Of a stretch of 6,132 bases of DNA, positions 1 through 5,768 are shown one piece after another. The position numbers and the translations under genes were made by a program. The DNA is from SIG598 sp045538015. Lineage in GTDB: Bacteria; Bacillota; Clostridia; Oscillospirales; Acutalibacteraceae. Numbering within the stretch: the stretch's first letter is position 1; every line of letters begins with the position of its first letter. The stretch lies in contig JAZSQO010000184.1 in assembly GCA_045538015.1 (NCBI GenBank), forward strand, positions 1-6,132, written 5' to 3'. The notes below the pieces were generated by a model that was not told the origin of the DNA, did no database searches, and worked only from the letters and a program-made list of their open reading frames with translations.

Positions 1-35
1 ACGATCTTGCTTGCATCTTTTCCGTCATACTTCAC
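1..35 (-). CDS. Possible 5' end of a gene running off the left edge
   Basis: On the minus strand a GTG at 35-33 opens a frame reading VKYDGKDASKIV to the window edge. A GGTGAG ribosome-binding-like sequence at 48-43 lies 7 bases upstream. The terminator at 139-181 ends the preceding gene on the same strand, so a new transcription unit starting here is plausible. Only about 11 codons are visible. An alternative start, ATG at 28-26 in another frame (MTEKMQARS), is worse spaced from the ribosome site. The residues faintly recall the first residues of some PTS sugar permease IIB domains, but the fragment is far too short to assign a function. It may equally be non-coding. Confidence 0.2.
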   Translation of the reverse strand, partial: MKYDGKDASKI

Positions 36-45
36 AAAAATGCTC

Positions 46-66
46 ACCAATACACAAAGTATTGGT
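46..66. repeat. Perfect 8-bp inverted repeat with 5-base loop
   Basis: ACCAATAC (46-53) and GTATTGGT (59-66) pair perfectly around the loop ACAAA. A T-run follows a few bases away on each strand: plus 72-76, and minus 40-36. It could be a weak bidirectional terminator. It also overlaps the possible ribosome site of the left-edge gene (48-43), so it could control that gene's translation. The pairing is seen in the sequence; both roles are inference. Confidence 0.5.
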
Positions 67-77
67 TCCGCTTTTTG

Positions 78-94
78 TATCGTCTGACAAAAAA
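78..94 (-). repeat. Copy B of a T5-GTCAGACG motif
   Basis: TTTTTTGTCAGACGATA on the minus strand lies about 45 bases upstream of the possible left-edge gene start. It matches copy A at 15 of 17 positions. An additional direct TCTGAC repeat (plus strand, 83-88 and 95-100) flanks its T-run. Function unknown. Confidence 0.25.
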
Positions 95-103
95 TCTGAC
101 TGC

Positions 104-135
104 GCAATATCGCACTTAGAATTATGCGGTATTGC
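104..135. repeat. 11-bp inverted repeat with 10-base loop
   Basis: GCAATATCGCA (104-114) pairs with TGCGGTATTGC (125-135). The only non-Watson-Crick position is T110-G129, which is a G-U wobble in plus-strand RNA and an A-C mismatch in minus-strand RNA. It sits just beyond the terminator of the beta-glucosidase gene. No T-run follows directly, so it is not a canonical terminator. It may be an operator-like or RNA structural element. Confidence 0.45.
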
Positions 136-138
136 CTT

Positions 139-181
139 AAAAAGAGAAACGGACCGGGGAGAAAAACACCCCAGTCCGTTT
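139..181 (-). terminator. Intrinsic terminator of the beta-glucosidase gene
   Basis: The arms 147-159 and 169-181 form a 13-bp stem (AAACGGACYGGGG type) with one T-G wobble in minus-strand RNA and a 9-base loop. On the minus strand it is followed by CTCTTTTT (146-139). It begins 8 bases after the TAA stop at 192-190. A T-rich stretch (TTTTCTTTT) also follows the stem on the plus strand, so it may stop transcription from both sides, although the plus-strand stem has an A-C mismatch. Confidence 0.9.
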
Positions 182-189
182 TCTTTTGC

Positions 190-1545
190 TTACAGACTCT
201 CTCCGTCCGTCTCAATAACCTTGCTGTACCAATAGAAGGAATCCTTCGGGATGCGCTCGAGGGTCTGATAATCTACATATATCAGGCCGAAGCGCTCGTT
301 ATAGCCAAAGGCCCACTCAAAGTTGTCGATGAGCGACCAGGCGTAATATCCGCGGATATCCACGCCGTCTTTTATGGCCTCGCTGAGGGAGAGAAGGTAG
401 CGGTTGTGGAAGTCGATGCGCGCCGGGTCATGCACCTTGCCGTCAAGGCTGACCAGATCGCGGCAGGAAAGGCCGTTTTCCGTTATCATCATGGGCAGGC
501 CGTAGCGCTCGTAAAGGAACTTCGGGCCCCAGTAGAGGGCGTCGGGAGTAATGTTCCAGCCCATGGCGGTGCGGGGACGGCCGAGAGGGAATTTTACCCG
601 CTCCGGGCCGTTTTCGCCCATGCGCACATAGGTGCCGTGGTAGATGTTCTGGGCGTAGAAATCAAGGGGCTGGCAGATGAGCTCCATGTCCTTTTCGTAG
701 CCCTCGGGCAGATATTGACCGAAGCGTCTGAGGCCTTCCTCGGGATAATGACCCAGAATCGCGGGGTCGCTCCACCACGCGGGATTGGATACAAATGAGC
801 GATCCTTTTCCTCAAAGGCAAAGAACAGCTCCCGGGCGGCTTCAATGTCCTCGGGACGGTCGGAGGCGGGCATACAGGGCATACAGGTAGGAGCCCAGCC
901 CACCTTGCAACCGGGCACCAGCCGGCGCAGCTCCTTTACAGCCATGCCGTGAGCCTTGAGTACATTGTGGCACATCTTTGCCAGCATGGCGGGAGGATAG
1001 GACAGTCCCGGGGCGTTGTTTACGCCGCAGCAGCCGCCGCCCATGAATGAGGTCGGCTCGTTGAAGGTGGCGTACCACTTGGCGCGGTCGCCGAAGGCCT
1101 CGGCCACCACACGGGCGTACTCGGCAAACCACAGCGGGCTGTCGTCGTTGCCCCAGCCGCCGTTGAGCATCAGGGCGGAGGGATAATCCCAGTGATAAAG
1201 GGTGATGTTGGGTTCGATGCCGTTTGCCAGCAGCTCGTCGATGAGGGCGTTGTAGAAGTCTATGCCCTTCTGGTTGACCCGGCCGATGCCCTCGGGCAGA
1301 ATGCGCGCCCAGGAGAGGGAGAAGCGATAGGACTTTATGCCCAGCTTCTTCATCAGCGCCACATCCTCCTTGTAGCGGTGATAATGGTCGATGGCCACCT
1401 CGCCAGTGGCGCCTTCCTCGATCTTGCCTTCAAGCTCGCAGAAGTCGTCCCATATATTCCGGCCCTTGCCGTCCTCAAAGGCGGCGCCCTCTATCTGGTA
1501 GGAGGAGGTAGCCGCTCCCCAGACGAAATCCTTGGGAAATCTCAT
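190..1545 (-). CDS. GH1 family beta-glucosidase (cytoplasmic)
   Basis: This 451-residue protein has the usual length of a single-domain glycoside hydrolase family 1 (beta/alpha)8 barrel. It should hydrolyse terminal beta-glucosides such as cellobiose or aryl-glucosides with retention of configuration. The N-terminal GH1 signature is present (FVWGAATSSYQIEG, 7-20). Q17 and H118 contact the sugar. E163 in TFNEPT is the acid/base and E356 in ITENG the nucleophile. W403, E410 and W411 (NFEWAFGYNERFG) are the sugar O4/O6-binding positions; the E-W pair is typical of enzymes for unphosphorylated glucosides and differs from the S..K.Y pattern of 6-phospho-beta-glucosidases. There is no signal peptide or membrane segment, so the substrate must be imported, yet no obvious sugar transporter is in the window. 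A TTG two codons upstream (1551) is too close to the ribosome site, so ATG at 1545 is preferred. Galactosidase or fucosidase side activity cannot be excluded. A clear terminator follows. Confidence 0.95.
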   Translation of the reverse strand: MRFPKDFVWGAATSSYQIEGAAFEDGKGRNIWDDFCELEGKIEEGATGEVAIDHYHRYKEDVALMKKLGIKSYRFSLSWARILPEGIGRVNQKGIDFYNALIDELLANGIEPNITLYHWDYPSALMLNGGWGNDDSPLWFAEYARVVAEAFGDRAKWYATFNEPTSFMGGGCCGVNNAPGLSYPPAMLAKMCHNVLKAHGMAVKELRRLVPGCKVGWAPTCMPCMPASDRPEDIEAARELFFAFEEKDRSFVSNPAWWSDPAILGHYPEEGLRRFGQYLPEGYEKDMELICQPLDFYAQNIYHGTYVRMGENGPERVKFPLGRPRTAMGWNITPDALYWGPKFLYERYGLPMMITENGLSCRDLVSLDGKVHDPARIDFHNRYLLSLSEAIKDGVDIRGYYAWSLIDNFEWAFGYNERFGLIYVDYQTLERIPKDSFYWYSKVIETDGESL

Positions 1546-1553
1546 GTTCAATA

Positions 1554-1559
1554 CCTGCT
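1554..1559 (-). promoter_or_regulatory. Ribosome binding site of the beta-glucosidase gene
   Basis: AGCAGG on the minus strand lies 8 bases before the ATG at 1545 and only 2 bases before the upstream in-frame TTG at 1551. The spacing decides in favour of the ATG. Confidence 0.6.
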
Positions 1560-1573
1560 TTCGTTGTTGTCAG

Positions 1574-1592
1574 CCGGGCATGATTCGCCCGG
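1574..1592 (-). promoter_or_regulatory. 6-bp GC-rich hairpin in the beta-glucosidase leader
   Basis: CCGGGC (1574-1579) and GCCCGG (1587-1592) form a perfect stem around a 7-base loop. No T-run follows. It ends 14 bases upstream of the ribosome site, inside the predicted 5' leader. It may stabilise the mRNA or form a second operator half-site; the role is unknown. Confidence 0.4.
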
Positions 1593-1593
1593 T

Positions 1594-1633
1594 CACTGCC
1601 GACAGTATATATCGCGGGCAGTGCGGTTGTATA
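1594..1633 (-). promoter_or_regulatory. Candidate beta-glucosidase promoter inside a palindromic operator
   Basis: On the minus strand TATACA (1633-1628) and TATACT (1609-1604) are spaced by 18 bases, matching the sigma-A -35 and -10 consensus at 4 and 5 of 6 positions. Transcription would begin near 1597, leaving a leader of about 50 bases. A perfect 7-bp inverted repeat, CACTGCC (1594-1600) and GGCAGTG (1617-1623) with 16 bases between, brackets the -10 element. A repressor bound there would cover the promoter. The repeats are seen directly; promoter and operator function are inferred, and no regulator gene is in the window. Confidence 0.45.
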
Positions 1634-1682
1634 TCAATAATCTGGCTTTCCGTGGGAAAAACATGGCCTGTCCCGGCGCGGC

Positions 1683-3290
1683 TCAGATGCTTCTGCCCCG
1701 CCGGAGAAGCGCCGCCGCCAGCTCGGAAACCGTGCCTTTTTTCTCCTTGTACCTTTTGCCCCGGATGACCATAAATTCCGCTCTGACCGAGGCTATCTCT
1801 GTGCCTTCGCAACGGAAGATGTCCGTGTCTGAGGCAAAGAAATCCGCGTCCTTGCCCAGCTCCAGCGTTCCGGTGAAGCCATCCTCTCCCAGCATCCTTG
1901 CCGGGTTTACGGTGTAGGTTTTCATGGCCTCGAAGGGCGTCAGCGACTGCTCCTCAACGTAGAAATCAGTCATGCCCAGCATCTGGTCGTAGGGATTGAC
2001 CGACTGCACCGGAGAGTCGCTGGAGCCGCAGAGGCGCACTCCGGCCTCCGCCAGCTCCCTGAGGGGCAGCTGAGCCATTATCACCGACTGAGGCAGATAC
2101 TGCTCGTAGCTTTTGATGTACCGTTTGTCTATCCACGAAAAGCCGGGCTGAACGGTGAGGGCAAGCCGCAGTTTTTTGACCTTTTCCACAGCACTCCGGG
2201 AGGGAAATTCAAAGTGGTCTATCCGCATCATGGCGCCTTCCTGAGGTATGCGGCCGGCAAGGTCGGCATAGATATCGGTGATCTGGTCGATGGCCGCCTC
2301 GCCGATGGCGTGGCAGGAAAGGCGAAGGCCTCTGTCCAGAGCCTCGGCCACCTTTTCCCTGATCTTTTCGTCGGGATAATAGCAGTGTCCCTGAACGCCC
2401 GTGTCCTTGTAGGGCTGGTGGAAGGCGGCGCTGTGTGAGCCGACGGAGCCGTCCAGCTCCCAGACACCGCAGCCGCCGGCTCTGGGCGATTTCTGCTTTC
2501 CGGCAAAGGGCTTCAGACGCCGGAAATCCATATACTGCGGATAAAGCCGCACATCGATATCCATGTGCCTTGCAAGGAGAGCCAGCAGGCGGGTGAGGAT
2601 GTCGTTGCTCACATCCTCGTTGCCGTCCATGGCGCACACACGGCTGATGCCGTAGGAGGCGCAGAGGTTGGAAAAATTGGCAATGCCCCTTGCCAGCACG
2701 GCGGGCGTCACGGAGGAGGCGATCAGGCCGGTCACCCTGCCTTGCATGAACTCGTGGGCCTCGCCGGAGAAAACGCCGTCGCTGCCGTCGGTCTCCAGCT
2801 TCAGCATATCCATGAGCGGCGTGGACATGGCGCTGCTGTGGCCGTCAATGCTGTAGACTATCATGGCTCTACCGCCGGTCCATTCGTCCAGCTCAAAGCG
2901 GTTGGGCAGGCGCTTTTCCCTCACCGCCGAGGGAATAAAGCCGTTGGCGGTGATTATTTTCTCTTCCGGATGCCGGGCGCAATAGCCGCGCACGGTCTTT
3001 TCCATGTCGCCGAAATTATCCGGGCGGATGCCCTCCGGCGTTATGGCGCAGAGGGTAAAGCTGGCCGCCGAAAGCACGATGGTGTAAAGCAGGTGAAGGT
3101 GGGAGTCGGTAAGAGTGGGATAGATATGCCTGCCCTCAAGGTTTATGCTTTCCCGGTAGGAGCGGACGTCCTCGGGCGGGCGATTGCCAAGATAGCATAT
3201 CCGGCCGTCGGCCACGCCCATTACGGAATACTCTTCCTCCTCCGACACCATGGTGTGGATGTGTCCGTTGTGGTAGAGCTGCTTTTTCAT
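1683..3290 (-). CDS. YtcJ-like metal-dependent amidohydrolase (amidohydrolase_3 family)
   Basis: This 535-residue protein belongs to the amidohydrolase superfamily, YtcJ/N-substituted formamide deformylase-like branch, whose members hydrolyse amide or related C-N bonds in varied small molecules. It has the typical layout. An N-terminal beta-sandwich part (NGHIHTM, 8-14) is followed by the metal-binding DSHLHL with H64 and H66, then DGHSSAMST (149-157), ELDGSVGS (278-285), H327 in CHAIGEAAID, H359 in RIDHFEF and D425 in GSSDSPV. It closes with the C-terminal sandwich strand GTLELGKDADFFASD (474-488). All expected metal ligands are present, so it should be active. There is no signal peptide. 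The ATG at 3290 overlaps the permease stop in ATGA and has GGTGA just upstream, indicating translational coupling; a longer frame back to 3362 lies inside the permease gene and is unlikely. The substrate is unknown; the partner permease suggests an amino acid derivative. Only a weak stem (GCC/GGC) with T5 follows the stop, so readthrough into the glucosidase gene is possible. Confidence 0.88.
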   Translation of the reverse strand: MKKQLYHNGHIHTMVSEEEEYSVMGVADGRICYLGNRPPEDVRSYRESINLEGRHIYPTLTDSHLHLLYTIVLSAASFTLCAITPEGIRPDNFGDMEKTVRGYCARHPEEKIITANGFIPSAVREKRLPNRFELDEWTGGRAMIVYSIDGHSSAMSTPLMDMLKLETDGSDGVFSGEAHEFMQGRVTGLIASSVTPAVLARGIANFSNLCASYGISRVCAMDGNEDVSNDILTRLLALLARHMDIDVRLYPQYMDFRRLKPFAGKQKSPRAGGCGVWELDGSVGSHSAAFHQPYKDTGVQGHCYYPDEKIREKVAEALDRGLRLSCHAIGEAAIDQITDIYADLAGRIPQEGAMMRIDHFEFPSRSAVEKVKKLRLALTVQPGFSWIDKRYIKSYEQYLPQSVIMAQLPLRELAEAGVRLCGSSDSPVQSVNPYDQMLGMTDFYVEEQSLTPFEAMKTYTVNPARMLGEDGFTGTLELGKDADFFASDTDIFRCEGTEIASVRAEFMVIRGKRYKEKKGTVSELAAALLRRGRSI

Positions 3291-4426
3291 ATGGTCACCA
3301 CATTGCCCACGGCCATGAGGATCTGGGCCGCGATGACGAGAATCTGCACAAAGGTGCCGCACTTGTCGCCCAGCACGCTCTCACCGGGATCCTTCCGGCT
3401 CTTTCGGTAGGCGGGAATGACCAGAATGGCGATGAGGATGCCGATGAGGCCGCCGCCGATGCGCATGAAGTCCATGAAACCGCCCAGATTGACAAAGGTC
3501 ATGAGCAGAGAGGGAACGGTGGCGATCAGCCAGCAGAGGCGGCGGTCGATCTTTATCTGCTCCTCGGTGATGTCGGCAAGGGCAAGGGAGATGGCCCAGT
3601 AGCTGGTTATCATGGCGAGAACGGTGAACACCGAGCCGGCGATCTGCGCCCAGCCGCCGATACCGGCGCTCCAGCCGATCATGGCCACCTCGGTGACCTC
3701 GGTGGAGGCCAGCAGAGCGCAGAGGGTGATGACCACAATGAGGATGAGATTATTCAGCAGGCCGATAAACACAGCCTTTTTGACCTTTTTGGCGTCGGCG
3801 TTCAGTCCCTTGACCGCCTGAGGGACGGAGAAGAAGGCGGAGAAGGCCAGCATTGCCATACCGAAGAAGGCAAGGATGTGGTTGACGCTTCCCGGCTCCA
3901 CCCGCAGAGGGTTACTGATGTGGAACACCGAGCTGACTGCCAGCACGCCCACAACTATGTAGATGACCGCCACGGCGATCTTCTCGCTGACTCCCACCGC
4001 CTTGAGGCCGAACAGCACCACGCTGGCGGCAAGGACGTAGAAGATTATGGTCGAGACGATGAGCGGAAGGCCCAGCAGGGAGGAAATGATCTCCGCCGCG
4101 CCGGAAATGTAGGCGGCAAGGTTGGTGAACATGACCAGAGCCATCACCACGAAGAAAAAGCCGGTGATGAGCTTTTTGTGCCTGCCGGTGAACAGATATT
4201 TCGAGAAAACCTCCACGATCTGGGACTGGCCGCCGCTCTTGATGGCGATGTCGGCGATCATGTAATGAATCACCAGATTGGCAAAGAAGGAAAAGATCAG
4301 TATGACAAAGGCCATGACTATGCCGTTCTTTTCGGCGAGGTAGGGCATGGCCATGATGCCGCCGCCCACGCCGTAGCCGGTCACAATGCAGGCGCTTTCC
4401 CACACGGTGAGCTGTTTCTGTTTCAT
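3287..4426 (-). CDS. Amino acid permease of the aromatic amino acid/APC type
   Basis: This 379-residue integral membrane protein has about 11 hydrophobic segments, near 10-30, 36-60, 87-117, 121-140, 149-170, 184-205, 217-240, 258-285, 298-315, 318-340 and 357-378. The first carries the glycine-rich break GYGVGGGIMAMPYL (17-30) and the sixth the FSAFFSVPQ turn (195-203), both typical of LeuT-fold amino acid permeases of the Trp/Tyr permease (HAAAP) and amino acid/auxin permease families. The length fits these families. It should import an amino acid or derivative by ion symport; the real substrate cannot be read from the sequence. The start is ATG at 4426 with AGAGGT (4440-4435) 8 bases upstream. 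It is the first gene of the minus-strand unit and is translationally coupled to the amidohydrolase, which suggests that its cargo is that enzyme's substrate or product. Confidence 0.85.
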   Translation of the reverse strand: MKQKQLTVWESACIVTGYGVGGGIMAMPYLAEKNGIVMAFVILIFSFFANLVIHYMIADIAIKSGGQSQIVEVFSKYLFTGRHKKLITGFFFVVMALVMFTNLAAYISGAAEIISSLLGLPLIVSTIIFYVLAASVVLFGLKAVGVSEKIAVAVIYIVVGVLAVSSVFHISNPLRVEPGSVNHILAFFGMAMLAFSAFFSVPQAVKGLNADAKKVKKAVFIGLLNNLILIVVITLCALLASTEVTEVAMIGWSAGIGGWAQIAGSVFTVLAMITSYWAISLALADITEEQIKIDRRLCWLIATVPSLLMTFVNLGGFMDFMRIGGGLIGILIAILVIPAYRKSRKDPGESVLGDKCGTFVQILVIAAQILMAVGNVVTI

Positions 4427-4463
4427 TCAAACGCACCTCTTTCAGAAATCAGTGGATGTGTTT

Positions 4464-4492
4464 ATGATATCCTAAAGCAGGCGGTTTGTAAA
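4464..4492 (-). promoter_or_regulatory. Sigma-A-type promoter of the permease-amidohydrolase unit
   Basis: On the minus strand TTTACA (4492-4487) and TATCAT (4469-4464) are separated by exactly 17 bases, each hexamer matching consensus at 5 of 6 positions. Transcription would start near 4457, about 30 bases before the ATG at 4426, leaving just enough leader for the AGAGGT ribosome site. No operator palindrome is obvious, apart from a GATATC at the -10. Confidence 0.75.
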
Positions 4493-4559
4493 TACTGAGA
4501 GGCCCGGCGGCAGGGAACGCACCGCTTCCGGATAAAAATTTTCTCTCCGGCAAAGGAAG

Positions 4560-4576
4560 TTTTTCGTCAGACGGTA
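4560..4576 (+). repeat. Copy A of a T5-GTCAGACG motif
   Basis: TTTTTCGTCAGACGGTA lies 21 bases upstream of the extended -10 of the wlbA-like gene. It matches 15 of 17 bases with a minus-strand copy at 94-78. CGTCAGACG is a perfect palindrome around its central A. It may be a regulator site; my rough estimate is that a match this good occurs a few times by chance in a window this size. Confidence 0.25.
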
Positions 4577-4594
4577 GCAAATTTGAACATATCA

Positions 4595-4603
4595 TGCTAT
4601 ACT
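4595..4603 (+). promoter_or_regulatory. Extended -10 promoter for the wlbA/wlbB-like genes
   Basis: TGCTATACT is an extended -10 element (TG, one base, then TATACT with 5 of 6 consensus matches). The matching -35 position (4575-4580, TAGCAA) is weak, as is usual for extended -10 promoters. The -10 lies in the centre of an imperfect palindrome (CAT..TATA..ATG, 4593-4606). Transcription would begin near 4610, giving a leader of nearly 60 bases. It points away from the permease promoter about 100 bases to the left. Confidence 0.6.
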
Positions 4604-4667
4604 ATGAGGAAACGAGCATCATCGGCAGAGCTTATCTGCAATACATAAACGAACGGAGTAGCGAAAA

Positions 4668-5768
4668 ATGGCTAAGATAAAGTACGCGCTTATCGGCTGC
4701 GGGCGCATTGCCCCCAACCACATTGCCGCGGCCAAGGCTAACGAGGAGCATCTGGAGCTGGCGGCAGTGTGCGACATTCTGCCCGAGCACTGCGAGAATG
4801 TCCTTGCGGCTCTCCCCGAGGAGGAACGGGCGCAGGTGCGCCGCTTTACCGACTACAAGGTCATGCTGGCCGAAATAAAGCCAGAACTGGTGGCCATCGC
4901 CACCGAAAGCGGCAAGCACGCCGAAATCGCGCTGGACTGCATCGAGGCCGGCTGCCACATAATCATTGAAAAACCCATCGCCCTCTCCATCGCCGACGCC
5001 GATGCCATCATCAGCGCGGCAAAAAAGAAGGGCGTAAAGGTGTGCACCAACCACCAGAACCGCTTTAACAAGGCCGTTCAGAAAACCCGTCAGGAGCTGG
5101 AATCCGGCCACTTCGGCAAGCTGCTGCACGGAACGGCTCATATCCTCTGGAACCGCAACAAGGGCTATTACGATCAGGCCCCATGGCGTGGAACATGGAA
5201 GATGGACGGCGGCACCCTGATGAACCAGTGCATCCACAACATCGACCTGCTCTGCTGGATGATGGGCGGCGAGGCGAAGGAAGTCTTTGCCTACACCGAC
5301 AACCTGCAGCACGATTACATCGAGGCCGAGGATCTGGGCATGGCGGTGGTGAAATTCTCCAACGGCAGCTACGGCATGATCGAAGGCACCGCCAACGTCT
5401 ATCCCCGGAATCTTGAAGAGACTCTCTACATTTTCGGCACCGACGGCACTGTCAAGCTGGGCGGAAAGTCGGTCAACGTCATCGAGGAATGGGCATTCAA
5501 GGACGCCGAGGAGGATCCCGAAGCCGTAAAGGCCGGCTTCCATGAAAATCCGCCCAATGTCTACGGCTTTGGCCACACTCCTCTCTACGCCGATGTCATC
5601 GACGCCGTTCTCAGCGGCCGGGAGCCTTATGTCACCGGTGAGGACGGCAAGCGGGCTCTGGAGCTTATTCTGGCCATATACAAATCCGCGGCGGAGCATC
5701 GTCCCGTGCAGCTCCCTCTGGCCGAATGCTCCACCATGGACTTTGTGGGAAGGTTCAGCCATGAGTGA
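4668..5768 (+). CDS. wlbA: Gfo/Idh/MocA dehydrogenase, WlbA/WbpB-like (UDP-GlcNAc-uronate 3-dehydrogenase)
   Basis: This 366-residue protein has the normal length for the family. An N-terminal NAD(P)-binding Rossmann domain shows GCGRIAPNH (10-18) and the EKP motif with K102. The C-terminal domain carries WNRNKGYYDQAPWRGTW (161-177) and DGGTLMNQCIHNIDLL (180-195), with the likely catalytic H190 and D193. These blocks match WlbA/WbpB enzymes, which oxidise C3 of UDP-N-acetyl-glucosaminuronic acid with NAD+ so that an aminotransferase can add an amino group there. The next gene encodes the matching acetyltransferase and overlaps by 8 bases, which strengthens the assignment over a generic sugar dehydrogenase. 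ATG at 4668 follows GGAG (4655-4658) at 9 bases. It acts in the cytoplasm in nucleotide-sugar synthesis for surface glycans. A long antisense frame covering the gene is taken as a codon-bias shadow. Confidence 0.85.
   Translation: MAKIKYALIGCGRIAPNHIAAAKANEEHLELAAVCDILPEHCENVLAALPEEERAQVRRFTDYKVMLAEIKPELVAIATESGKHAEIALDCIEAGCHIIIEKPIALSIADADAIISAAKKKGVKVCTNHQNRFNKAVQKTRQELESGHFGKLLHGTAHILWNRNKGYYDQAPWRGTWKMDGGTLMNQCIHNIDLLCWMMGGEAKEVFAYTDNLQHDYIEAEDLGMAVVKFSNGSYGMIEGTANVYPRNLEETLYIFGTDGTVKLGGKSVNVIEEWAFKDAEEDPEAVKAGFHENPPNVYGFGHTPLYADVIDAVLSGREPYVTGEDGKRALELILAIYKSAAEHRPVQLPLAECSTMDFVGRFSHE

Noticed and set aside
124..798. 224-codon plus-strand frame over the terminator and the glucosidase C-terminus
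   Set aside because: It crosses the terminator and is antisense to the catalytic GH1 region; no family resemblance.
1640..1682. Terminator after the amidohydrolase gene
   Set aside because: The only stem before the T5 run is about 3 bp (GCC/GGC), too weak to call; readthrough to the glucosidase gene remains possible.
3291..3362. 24-residue N-terminal extension of the amidohydrolase
   Set aside because: It lies wholly inside the permease gene, and its residues do not resemble the family, whereas MKKQLYHNGHIHTM at 3290 is a typical N-terminus with a coupled ATGA start.
2565..3410. 281-codon plus-strand frame inside the amidohydrolase gene
   Set aside because: It is antisense to well-conserved amidohydrolase motifs, has no recognisable domain, and is rich in A/G/V/H as expected of a shadow frame.
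3878..4498. 206-codon plus-strand frame over the permease start and its promoter
   Set aside because: It is antisense to permease membrane segments and runs through the permease promoter; rich in D/H/G, which suggests an antisense artefact.
4525..4564. CTTCC...GGAAG followed by T5 as a plus-strand terminator
   Set aside because: Only a 5-bp stem with a 25-base loop, and it lies between divergent promoters where no plus-strand transcript is expected to arrive.
4632..5762. 376-codon open frame antisense to the whole wlbA-like gene
   Set aside because: The sense strand has all family motifs, a ribosome site and a promoter. The antisense translation shows no recognisable domain and is explained by GC-rich codon bias keeping that frame free of stops.
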